From positions 992,001-1,056,000 of the forward strand of contig OY762941.1 of the NCBI GenBank assembly GCA_963666995.1: 64,000 bases of DNA, read 5' to 3'. Made by a program: the position numbers and the translations under genes. The stretch comes from Syntrophobacter sp963666995 (lineage in GTDB: Bacteria > Desulfobacterota > Syntrophobacteria > Syntrophobacterales > Syntrophobacteraceae). Of this stretch, positions 1 to 7,319 are shown piece after piece. How positions within the stretch are numbered: the first letter of the stretch is position 1; each line of letters starts with the position of its first letter. Below the pieces are notes generated by a model, which was given only the letters and a program-made list of their open reading frames with translations, ran no database searches and had not been told where the DNA came from.

Positions 1-305
1 TGACGCTCGGACTGGGCTATGTTTTCATCCAGTCGACGATGGCTACATTGGCTTTTGATGTTGGGGCCAAAGGACTCTCTTCCGGTTTAGTCGGGCTTGG
101 ACTGTTTGGTGGAGGAGGCGTGAGTTCGGCGGTCGGGGGCATAATCCTGGCGCGATACGGCTACGAGACTCTTTGGTGCGTCTCCGTGTTGGGGACCACG
201 ATTCTGATCGTTGCAATGCTGCTGAATCAACGTCTGTTTGAACAGCCTTCGGGATCTGCGCAGGCCGGTAGTTGCATCGCAGTGAATAAAGAGACCGGTC
301 TCTGA
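1..305 (+). CDS. MFS-type transporter, C-terminal end (partial)
   Basis: This reading frame is open from the left edge (first full codon at 3) to a TGA at 303-305, so only the last ~100 residues of a larger membrane protein are present. The visible part has two strongly hydrophobic segments: a Gly-rich one (GLVGLGLFGGGGVSSAVGG) and a second around 'WCVSVLGTTILIVAMLL', followed by a short polar tail. A Gly/Ala-rich helix followed by 'ARYGYETLW' and a last helix is the usual ending of major facilitator superfamily permeases. The substrate cannot be told. The Met at 39 is internal, not a start. Confidence 0.6.
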   Translation, partial: TLGLGYVFIQSTMATLAFDVGAKGLSSGLVGLGLFGGGGVSSAVGGIILARYGYETLWCVSVLGTTILIVAMLLNQRLFEQPSGSAQAGSCIAVNKETGL

Positions 306-975
306 AAAAGCTCATCAACCACCGGCCGCGTGGATATTAACCAGGCCGCCGCGTTTTGTTCTGCTGATAATCGATTCTACCGTTTCAGCCGGAATGAGAA
401 CATCCATTACCCGACGAGGAATCAAGCGATACTCGACGACGGAGATCGCATGGGAAGCATCCGGATGGGTGAATCCACACTCCTCGCGGTAGTCAATGCA
501 CGTTCATACCACATAAGCATCTCATTATAGCCGGGATCAGTTTTTGTCGCTGTTCGATGCATATACCTTTATTGACTCGAGTGCAACCAATCATAACAAC
601 TGGTTATTACAGCACATTCTTGGCATGAACAATTGGGCGGCAGGTATCAGGATTTCTTGATATCGGCAACTGTCTGAAAGGTTTTCTTCGACTGTGGCTC
701 CGGGGGGAAGCGCCAGGTCTGGATCAGCGAAGAAAGCCACATGATTTAAGGTCCAGATCTGTCCGAAAGACTGTGGGCCGATACATTCGCTTGCGGTGTG
801 AAGTCAAAACCGGTAGATTATTCTCAATGTGTTTTTACTGTCTTGTAAAGATCTAAGAATCTTTCTCACAATGCTCTTTATGTACAGGGAGGACCATCCC
901 CCTATCCCCCAAAGATGAAGTATCGAGCGTGCGAGCAGTTCAATCCAGCAACCCGATGATCGAGGATATATTCGA
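306..975. other. Gene-free stretch with two short coding-like remnants
   Basis: No intact gene is seen. On the minus strand there is a start-less frame at about 315-511 (it contains VVEYRLIPRRVMDVLIPAE) and a 31-codon frame at 647-742 (ending QTWRFPPEPQSKKTFQTVAD). Both read like protein tails but cannot be assigned. They are probably eroded genes between the transporter and the TPR-CHAT gene. Confidence 0.3.
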
Positions 976-3546
976 ATGCCGAGCACAAAATCGAATTCCA
1001 GGTCATTACGTATCGGCTTTATCATTATGGTTCTCGCTTTCTTCTCTGCGACCATGGCCTTTGCTCAATCCGAACAGGAAATCCGGAGTTTGTACGCTCA
1101 ATTCCAGAAGTTGTATCGGCAGGACAGGTTTTCAGAAGCTGTTCCTGTTGTAGAGAGACTCCTGAAGGTGGTACGGCAGCTCAGGGGAGAGAAGAGTAAG
1201 GACACCGCAATTTGCTATAGTCTTCTCGGGGAGCTTTACAGATCGATGGCCGATTTTGACAGGGCAGAGCCGCTAATGCAAAAAAGCCTGGCGATGGAGA
1301 GAGAAATCCTCGGAGAAAAGCATGGTGAAACTGCCGTTGACTATCATAATCTCGGAGTTCTTTACATGGATAAGGGGGATTACGGCAAAGCAGAGCTGAT
1401 GATGCAGAAGGCCCTGGCGATAAAGCAAGCGGTTTACGGGGACAAACACGAGAAGACGGCCCATACATACAGCGGCCTTGGTCAACTCTACCTGCATATG
1501 GGTGACTTTCGAAAGGCTGAATCACTCGATCAGAAGGCTCTGGAAATCCAAAGACAGACTGTTGGTGAAAAAAACTCCGATACGGCCGACAGCTACAACA
1601 ATCTTGCGATGCTTTATGAGGAGATGGGTGACTACGCGAGGGCTGAGCCGCTTTACAGGAAGTCATTGGCAATTGTGAAAGAGATTTTTGGCGAAGAACA
1701 CCCCCGTACGACTCTGGCATACACGAATCTGGGATTCCTTTATTTGTTTACAGGTCAGGTTGGGACCGCCCAAGAAATATTTACGAAGAAAGATTGCGCA
1801 ATGGGGATCGGGCGCTGCGCTCTTGCCAACAGGAACTATCAAGCGGCACGCAACGAATTTGCTCGAGATTTCGCCAACGTCGAAAAGAAGGGCGTGAGGA
1901 ATTACATTGTCGGCGCCTGTGTTGGCCTCGGCCTTGCGTCGGAAGGTCTCGGAGATTTAGCGGATGCGAAGAAACAGTTCAAACGGGCCATCGACATTGC
2001 GGAATCCCAGCGGAGTGACATCGGAGGCGGCACTCGAGAGAGCTTCTTTTCCGGATATGCGTCCGGCGGCTTTTCCAGATTGGATGCTTACGAAGGTCTC
2101 ATCCGGGTGCTCATGAAAGAGAAACAAAAGGGCTATGAGAAAGAAGCCCTATACTGTTCCGAGAGAGCGAAGTCCAGGGTGTTTCTGGAAATGCTCGCGA
2201 CTCGCGGCGTGCGTGGAAGAACCGAGGCTGACCAAAAGACCCTTTCCCGCGATCATGAGTTTCAGGTGAAATTGAGGAGTCTCAATAAGCTTGTCGACAA
2301 CCTTCAACAGCCTGGTGATAGAGAGTCCGGGCGAAAGATCGAGGAAGCGCGCAGAGAACTGCAAAACGTCTCTCTGCAATATGAAACGTTTATCAAGGAA
2401 GTAAAACTGCAGAATGCCGAGCTGGCCTCCCTTCTCACTGTGGATGTTCCGGAAATCGACAAACTTCAGGGGCAGCTTGATCCCGATATCACCCTTCTCG
2501 AGTTCTTTACGGCGAAGAATAAAACGTATGCATGGCTTCTGACTCGCAACCAGATAATGATGTTTGAAATTCCTTTAGGGGAAAAGAGAGTCGGAGAGTT
2601 GGTGAGCGGAGTGGTCCTCCCGAATATCTCCAATATGGCGCGCAAATCTCTCCCTGAAAAGTCTTTGCTGCTGGTTACGGAAAACAAAAATACGGGAGTC
2701 TCGGAAAGGGACGAAAACCGCGCTCATTTTACCCAATTGACCAAAGAACTCTATAATGTGCTTATCGATCCTCTCCAAAGCCAGATCAAAACGAAAAAAC
2801 TCATCGTGGTGCCCTGTGGCGCACTTCACAAGGTCCCTTTTTCAGCACTTGGCGATGATAACGGCTATCTGATTGAACGGTTCGATCTCTCAATCCTGCC
2901 CTCAAGTTCAGTGATTCCCCACGTCGTGAGCAAGAGGAAGACCGATAGAGGTGACCTGCTGGCTCTGGGCAACCCGACGGTGGACGCACCGGACCTTCCG
3001 TCCGCCGAAAAAGAAGTTGTAGCCATCGGCAAGAACTTCCCCAAAAAACAGATCTATACCCGTTCTAAGGCGACAAAGCTACGCTTCGAAAAGGAAGCCG
3101 GCCAGTCCGGCACAATCCATCTGGCCTGCCATGGGTGGTTCGACGACCGCCAGCCGCTGCAATCAGGGCTGCTTTTGGCGAAAGAGGGAGAAGATGACGG
3201 CATGCTCGAGGTCCACGAGGTGTTCGGGCTGGACCTTCGCAACGTGGGTCTAGTGGTACTGAGCGCCTGCGAGACTGGCCTTGGGAGCGTCACAACGGGC
3301 GATGATATGGTAGGGCTTTCCCGTGCATTCCTCTATGCAGGAACTCCATCGCTCATGGCCACCCTCTGGGAGGTTGAAGACGAATCCACGGGGATCCTCA
3401 TGGAGCGCTTCTACAGCAACTGGCGCATCAAGGGCATGCGCAAACCCGAAGCCCTCCGCCAGGCTCAGCTAAGCCTTATGGCCATGCCCCAGTACCGCCA
3501 TCCCTACTTTTGGGCTGGATTTGAACTTTTCGGCGACTGGAAATAG
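976..3546 (+). CDS. Secreted TPR-CHAT domain protein
   Basis: An 856-residue protein. Residues ~12-30 form a signal peptide or anchor (IGFIIMVLAFFSATMAFAQ), so the protein is probably exported or membrane-tethered. From ~40 to 270 come kinesin-light-chain-type tetratricopeptide repeats of ~42 residues (for example YHNLGVLYMDKGDYGKAELM), then a helical linker with a coiled-coil-like part around 430-480. The C-terminal third is a CHAT domain, a caspase-fold protease relative, with both expected catalytic residues: His in HLACHG (about residue 719) and Cys in LSACETG (about residue 765). The end 'FWAGFELFGDWK' is normal for CHAT proteins. The TPRs presumably bind a partner or substrate. CHAT-TPR proteins are common in multicellular-type and anaerobic bacteria; some CHAT proteases act in defence, but a signal peptide argues for an envelope role here. 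A short AG-rich stretch (gaggatatattcga) precedes the ATG. Confidence 0.85.
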   Translation: MPSTKSNSRSLRIGFIIMVLAFFSATMAFAQSEQEIRSLYAQFQKLYRQDRFSEAVPVVERLLKVVRQLRGEKSKDTAICYSLLGELYRSMADFDRAEPLMQKSLAMEREILGEKHGETAVDYHNLGVLYMDKGDYGKAELMMQKALAIKQAVYGDKHEKTAHTYSGLGQLYLHMGDFRKAESLDQKALEIQRQTVGEKNSDTADSYNNLAMLYEEMGDYARAEPLYRKSLAIVKEIFGEEHPRTTLAYTNLGFLYLFTGQVGTAQEIFTKKDCAMGIGRCALANRNYQAARNEFARDFANVEKKGVRNYIVGACVGLGLASEGLGDLADAKKQFKRAIDIAESQRSDIGGGTRESFFSGYASGGFSRLDAYEGLIRVLMKEKQKGYEKEALYCSERAKSRVFLEMLATRGVRGRTEADQKTLSRDHEFQVKLRSLNKLVDNLQQPGDRESGRKIEEARRELQNVSLQYETFIKEVKLQNAELASLLTVDVPEIDKLQGQLDPDITLLEFFTAKNKTYAWLLTRNQIMMFEIPLGEKRVGELVSGVVLPNISNMARKSLPEKSLLLVTENKNTGVSERDENRAHFTQLTKELYNVLIDPLQSQIKTKKLIVVPCGALHKVPFSALGDDNGYLIERFDLSILPSSSVIPHVVSKRKTDRGDLLALGNPTVDAPDLPSAEKEVVAIGKNFPKKQIYTRSKATKLRFEKEAGQSGTIHLACHGWFDDRQPLQSGLLLAKEGEDDGMLEVHEVFGLDLRNVGLVVLSACETGLGSVTTGDDMVGLSRAFLYAGTPSLMATLWEVEDESTGILMERFYSNWRIKGMRKPEALRQAQLSLMAMPQYRHPYFWAGFELFGDWK

Positions 3547-3873
3547 GTGCACTTTGAGTTCTTGTTTCCTGGAATAAGCCAGCAAGAGGTCCAGGGTGCT
3601 ATGAAACGAGCTTGCATCAGCGCCAAACTGAGGCGACGCACTCCTCACGATCTCAGACACACTTATGCCACCTTGCTCCTCATGGGCCATATGAGTCCAG
3701 CCTATGTCCAAAAGCAGCTCGGCCACCACTCGATCACCATGACAGTGGATATTTATGGTCATTGGATACCCGGAGAAGGCAGGGATGGCCTGGAAAAAGT
3801 TCTGCCGTGTTCGGCGGCAACCGAGCACGGCATGAGGATAGCGAAGCGCGATGAGTATAGTCAGACCGATTAG
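3547..3873 (+). pseudogene. Tyrosine recombinase (phage integrase), C-terminal remnant
   Basis: The 108 codons following directly on the TAG of the TPR-CHAT gene, in the same frame, encode only the catalytic end of a tyrosine recombinase. 'PHDLRHTYATLLL' holds the second catalytic Arg and a His, 'QKQLGHHSI' the next His, and 'TVDIYGHW' the nucleophilic Tyr. The N-terminal DNA-binding domain and the first catalytic Arg are missing, so it should be inactive. It probably belonged to an integrated element whose left part was lost when it was joined to the CHAT gene. A tRNA-Leu-3'-end-like sequence lies ~140 bp downstream, which fits an old attachment site. Confidence 0.8.
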
Positions 3874-3992
3874 GCGGTGCCCTATGGGCACGGGGGCACG
3901 GGTCGCAAAAGTCAGGCAGGGAAAGGGCTTAAAGTTTGGGCTGGTCAGTGATCCGTGCCCTGAACCGTGCCCCAAAACCCGTTTTGGTCTAT

Positions 3993-4162
3993 TTTCTTAA
4001 CAATTTCAAAGATTGGTGCCGAAGGCTGGATTCTCTGCCACGTAGAAATTTCAGGAACTTACAACGGTGCCTGCCAATCCGATGCGCCAAGAAGTACCCC
4101 GGAGCACACCGAGACCCCGGGACCAGGAAAGGAGAAATCGCATCCTGAAAGCGCGGGAGTTG
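3993..4162. repeat. Dispersed repeat, copy A (tRNA-Leu 3'-end-like)
   Basis: About 170 bp, related to 14594-14764 over nearly its whole length and to 56507-56570 over ~64 bp. At 4014 it begins TGGTGCCGAAGG, the reverse complement of a tRNA-Leu 3' end, matching the first 20 bases of the tRNA-Leu(GAG) gene at 23635 (as read on the plus strand) at 18 positions. The part around 4085-4135 (agaagtaccccggagcacac and on) is almost unchanged in copy B. Open frames here are translations of the repeat, not genes. It lies just after an integrase stump, so an att-site origin is likely. Confidence 0.65.
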
Positions 4163-4653
4163 AACAGGAATTTCGGACTCAGAAGTTATCATGGCTTAAA
4201 TCAATAGTAATTCCAATCACATAATCTCGATTTGTTGTAGGCCCCTATTGATTGAGATTTGTCTTGACAATTTGTTCAACAATCACATAAGGTTGGAGAT
4301 GAATATCGTTGTAACATACCGACTTGCTTGATCTTTTCCAAAGGACTCAATTGGGTCTTACGCTTATCTGCGCTCCAACTATTGGTATTTACAGTCTTTT
4401 CATGGCATTTTTCTTGCGAACGCCGAAATTCCTGTTGAACCCGTGTTCTCGCCACGCCCCGTATGGGTTTGCGAACCTGGGAGGAAACAAAGGGAAAACA
4501 CGCATCGGAGAAATGCCATAATCTTCTGCACGGGTCCCCGCCATCCGTCATTTTGTCCAGTTATCGGGGTGTCGGTCGGCCCGCAATGCTCGACGCAATG
4601 CGCGAGGGGTTCTTAGGATAGGAACAAGATACGCTCTATTGTCCAAATTATTG
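4163..4653. other. AT-rich gene-free stretch
   Basis: No convincing gene is seen. The first part (about 4190-4330) is markedly AT-rich compared with its surroundings. Nothing recognisable was found on either strand. Confidence 0.3.
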
Positions 4654-4791
4654 AGGCTCTGTTCGCACTAGCTGTTGATTTCCGCTGCAGCCCCTTCTGG
4701 CTGCGTATTTAGCGGAACACTGCCGATTCCATCTAGGTCTCGATGGACGCGCTGTCTTGGTCGTCTTCAACACTTATTGCGAACAGAGCCT
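4654..4791. mobile_element. MITE-like element with terminal inverted repeats
   Basis: A 138-bp non-coding element bounded by AGGCTCTGTTCGCA at the left and its exact reverse complement TGCGAACAGAGCCT at the right. Reading inward, the match continues with a few mismatches to about 24 bp (…CTAGCTGTTGA against …ATAAGTGTTGA). Such short, gene-less units are moved in trans by the transposase of a full-length relative. No matching transposase and no target-site duplication were found in this window. Confidence 0.6.
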
Positions 4792-4812
4792 AAATATTTA
4801 TGCAGATGAACC

Positions 4813-5301
4813 CTAATTTTCGTTTTGAATAGAAATTCTGGTCATTTCAATCCTAGCTTCGTTGTTGTAATTGCCATCCTTGCGGATTCCAATGACTTTT
4901 TCCCCTTTCAAAGTGAATAAAAAATCTATAGGCGAGGACTTGTTTGACCAGCTAATCGTGCAATTGTTCCCCTGATTGCCGACTTTAGCTTTGATTTTGA
5001 CATTTCCATTATTTTGGCCATATACCCCGCCCCAGCAATATATGATATCCGCATTATCTTTCTGAATTCTTTCCACTATTAGTAGGGATTCGAATCCCTG
5101 GCTTCTCCATGGAGTTATCCATCTGCCTTTCCAAACACCAGAGAATGCTTGAAGTTCTTTGGGAAGCGACGGATCGGGGGCTTCTATTTTGTACTTTGAA
5201 ATAGTGAGCTGATCACTGTCCGCCGAAACATTCAGGCAAAACAGTAAGCTACAACAAAAGACCAATAGAAAAAAACGTGCTCTTACCATGTGCTTTTTCA
5301 T
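4813..5301 (-). CDS. Small secreted protein of unknown function
   Basis: A 162-residue product starting at MKKHMVRARFF. The start was chosen because AAAGGAGC lies a few bases upstream of this ATG (caaaggagcgaaaaatg), whereas the longer frame has no ribosome-binding site. Residues 1-27 are a clear signal peptide (Lys/Arg-rich, then FFLLVFCCSLLFCLNVSA). The mature part looks beta-rich: 'FSGVWKGRWITPW', 'LLIVERIQKDNADIIYCWG', 'LFTLKGEKVIGIRKDG'. This pattern resembles lipocalin-like or extracellular small beta-barrel proteins that begin 'sGvWkG.W', but I cannot name a family. It stands alone between a MITE-like element and a group II intron stump. Confidence 0.65.
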   Translation of the reverse strand: MKKHMVRARFFLLVFCCSLLFCLNVSADSDQLTISKYKIEAPDPSLPKELQAFSGVWKGRWITPWRSQGFESLLIVERIQKDNADIIYCWGGVYGQNNGNVKIKAKVGNQGNNCTISWSNKSSPIDFLFTLKGEKVIGIRKDGNYNNEARIEMTRISIQNEN

Positions 5302-5443
5302 TTTTCGCTCCTTTGCCGGTGAAGAACACACCCCCCACTGATATCCAAAATAATTATGAAGCCAAACAAAAAAGGGGCAGACCCAGCAGCGCCAATGCGC
5401 CACTAGGATCTGCTCTCCGGTCACTCCGGGACGGGAGACAGGA

Positions 5444-5562
5444 TTACTTTTTGCTCAGAGTCCCGGAAAGCTCTCCACTAGAAGCGTCATAAACGAGCTT
5501 TCCGCCTTCGAGGCGAAAATTTGCTGCCTTCTTCCCGTCGAAGGTTATACGCAGCCAGTCGG
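5444..5562 (-). pseudogene. 3' exon remnant next to group II intron
   Basis: Directly after the intron 3' end a minus-strand frame reads PDWLRITFDGKKAANFRLEG…SGTLSKK and stops at 5444-5446. It has no start of its own. It looks like the last ~40 residues of a gene interrupted by the intron or joined to it. The protein family is not recognised. Confidence 0.4.
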
Positions 5563-5886
5563 GTAGACGAGGGAAGTTCCCTGCCCTCGCCCCCCACAGA
5601 TCCGGACGTGCGCGATTAGCGCATCCGGCTCTTCATATCATGGGTTCGCTACGCGTAGGTATGTCGAGTGTACAACTCTCGGTCTCGGCAGAGGATAGTT
5701 CACCAGGAGCCGATTGAAACGGTCCCAGGTCATCTTCGCTCGTTGAGACCTGCGGTCGAGCCATTTTCGCCAGACCACTTGCCCTGCCCGGTAAAATCGC
5801 GACAAGGCCTCATAATTGCCGGTAATGCCGTAGTACTGATTACGGCCCACAAGTTTGCGGCAAAGCGCCCGGTGCTGCAAGCCCGG
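5563..5886 (-). mobile_element. Group II intron, 3' remnant
   Basis: What remains is the end of the intron-encoded maturase (5638-5880), a domain-V-like hairpin at about 5597-5633 (minus-strand GAGCCGGATGCG … CGCACGTCCGGATC), and a domain-VI-like tail ending …GTCTAC, an AY 3' terminus, at 5563. The 5' intron domains and most of the reverse transcriptase are gone, so it cannot move by itself. The remnant abuts the lyase gene on its 5' side. Confidence 0.75.
5638..5880 (-). pseudogene. Group II intron reverse transcriptase/maturase, C-terminal fragment
   Basis: The ~80 residues show the typical maturase tail: 'GRNQYYGITGNYEAL', 'VVWRKWLDRRSQRAKMTWDRF', 'LLVNYPLPRPRVVHS'. The reverse-transcriptase core and its YADD active site are absent. 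The frame is the same as that of the upstream lyase (5887-7269) and is separated from it by one TAG codon. This suggests a rearrangement junction near the lyase 3' end. Confidence 0.8.
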
Positions 5887-7269
5887 CTAGCGGTCTTTCG
5901 CTCCGCCATCGTCCCTGAAATTCTGCGACAGCAGATTCCTCAATAAACCGATATCGTTGTGAGCCTGCTTGCAGACTTTCGTAACCCGTTGATACCCATA
6001 TTGTCGCGCGAGGCGGGTCAGTTCGGGGATGATCGTCCGGGCATTTCCGTCATTTACATCTGCATTCGGTTCCATGCCGGAAATGCACCTGTCGACGAAC
6101 TGCCGAATCCCGGACTCCAGCAACTCCATGGATTCAAGAACCGGGAATACGGTACTGCTTTCCCAAACGTTCAAATCCAGTTCCCCGTGATCCAATCCCG
6201 CAGCAGCCATGGTGTTGTTAGCCATCACCCGAAACCCGATTTGAACAATGAACTCGGGGACAACGGGATTGATCTTCCAAGGCATGATCGAAGATCCGGG
6301 CTGCACTGCAGGTAATCGGAGCTCTCCGAATCCGCCCTCCGGCCCTGAACTCAGCAATCTGAAATCCTTTGCAATCTTGATCAGACTGCGTGCCAGGATA
6401 TCGAGTCCGGCCGACACTGCAATCATGTCATCCGGGTTTTGAGCGGCATCGAAGAGATCCTCGGCAGGTTTGTAGAGCGGGTCCCCGGCGACGGCCGCCA
6501 GTAAAGAATTGACCCGGTTCATGTACGCATCGGTGACATCTTCTCGCCTGCCGCAGATCGTACCCCCCAGCGCAACGGAGTGAAGGCGGTTCACCGTTTC
6601 TTCGAGCTGAGCTTCAAGTCTCCCGATCTGTGCAGCCATTCCTCCCAGATAGTCTCCGAAAGTAATGTCCACGGCATCCTGCAGGCAAGTGCGGGCCAAG
6701 CGTGCCTGGGGTCTGAATTTTTCTGCAGATGAAACCAGCGCCTTCTGCAACGTGTCGAGGGATTCCCTGAGGCCGGGCCACTGAAAGAGGACCGCCATAT
6801 GACAGGCGGTGGGATAGACATCATTCGTTGACTGGTGCAGATTGACATGATCGTTCGGGTCCAGGCGTTCGCGCCGCCCACGCCGCCCTCCCAACAGTTC
6901 TTCACCGAGGTTGGCCAACACCTCATTTGCGTTCATGTTTGCAGAGGTCCCCCCGCCTCCGTGCAGGATATGGATCGGAAACTGCTCGGGTTGAGGGTTT
7001 TCCAGCAAATGGTCTGCCGCCTTCACAATCGCATCCGAAAGCTCGGGTTCGAGAGCGCCTGTCTCCCGATTGGTCATCGCGGCAGCCTCCTTGATAAGAA
7101 GCAAAGCTCGAATGAGTGGATAGAAGCTTCCGATCGTTCGCTGCCGCCCCACAGGAAAATTCTCGATTGCGCGCGCAGTCTGGGCTCCGTAGAGGGCATG
7201 CTCCGGAACCCGGATCTCTCCCAGGAGATCCGATTCGACACGATATGGTTGATTCACAGCCAAGGTCAT
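5887..7269 (-). CDS. Aspartase/fumarase-family lyase
   Basis: A 460-residue member of the aspartase/fumarase superfamily. Landmarks are 'GEIRVPEHALYGAQTARAIENFPVG' near the N-terminus, 'HGGGGTSANMNANEVLAN', 'VNLHQSTNDVYPTA' and the mobile-loop signature, here 'GSSIMPWKINPV'. These enzymes add or remove ammonia or water across the double bond of fumarate. The 'LYGAQT.RA..NF' and 'HQSTND' segments fit both aspartate ammonia-lyase and class II fumarase, so the substrate is undecided. The signature has Trp where GSSxMPGKxNPV enzymes have Gly. It is the last gene of a Dcu / ASL-like / lyase set on the minus strand, 50 bp after the ASL-like gene, with GGAG before its ATG. The C-terminus (…FRDDGGAKDR) runs into a group II intron stump and may not be native. 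Confidence 0.85.
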   Translation of the reverse strand: MTLAVNQPYRVESDLLGEIRVPEHALYGAQTARAIENFPVGRQRTIGSFYPLIRALLLIKEAAAMTNRETGALEPELSDAIVKAADHLLENPQPEQFPIHILHGGGGTSANMNANEVLANLGEELLGGRRGRRERLDPNDHVNLHQSTNDVYPTACHMAVLFQWPGLRESLDTLQKALVSSAEKFRPQARLARTCLQDAVDITFGDYLGGMAAQIGRLEAQLEETVNRLHSVALGGTICGRREDVTDAYMNRVNSLLAAVAGDPLYKPAEDLFDAAQNPDDMIAVSAGLDILARSLIKIAKDFRLLSSGPEGGFGELRLPAVQPGSSIMPWKINPVVPEFIVQIGFRVMANNTMAAAGLDHGELDLNVWESSTVFPVLESMELLESGIRQFVDRCISGMEPNADVNDGNARTIIPELTRLARQYGYQRVTKVCKQAHNDIGLLRNLLSQNFRDDGGAKDR

Positions 7270-7319
7270 GACCTTTATTCTCCAGCTTCACCTGTGTCGG
7301 CGATCATCGATTCGGCAAG

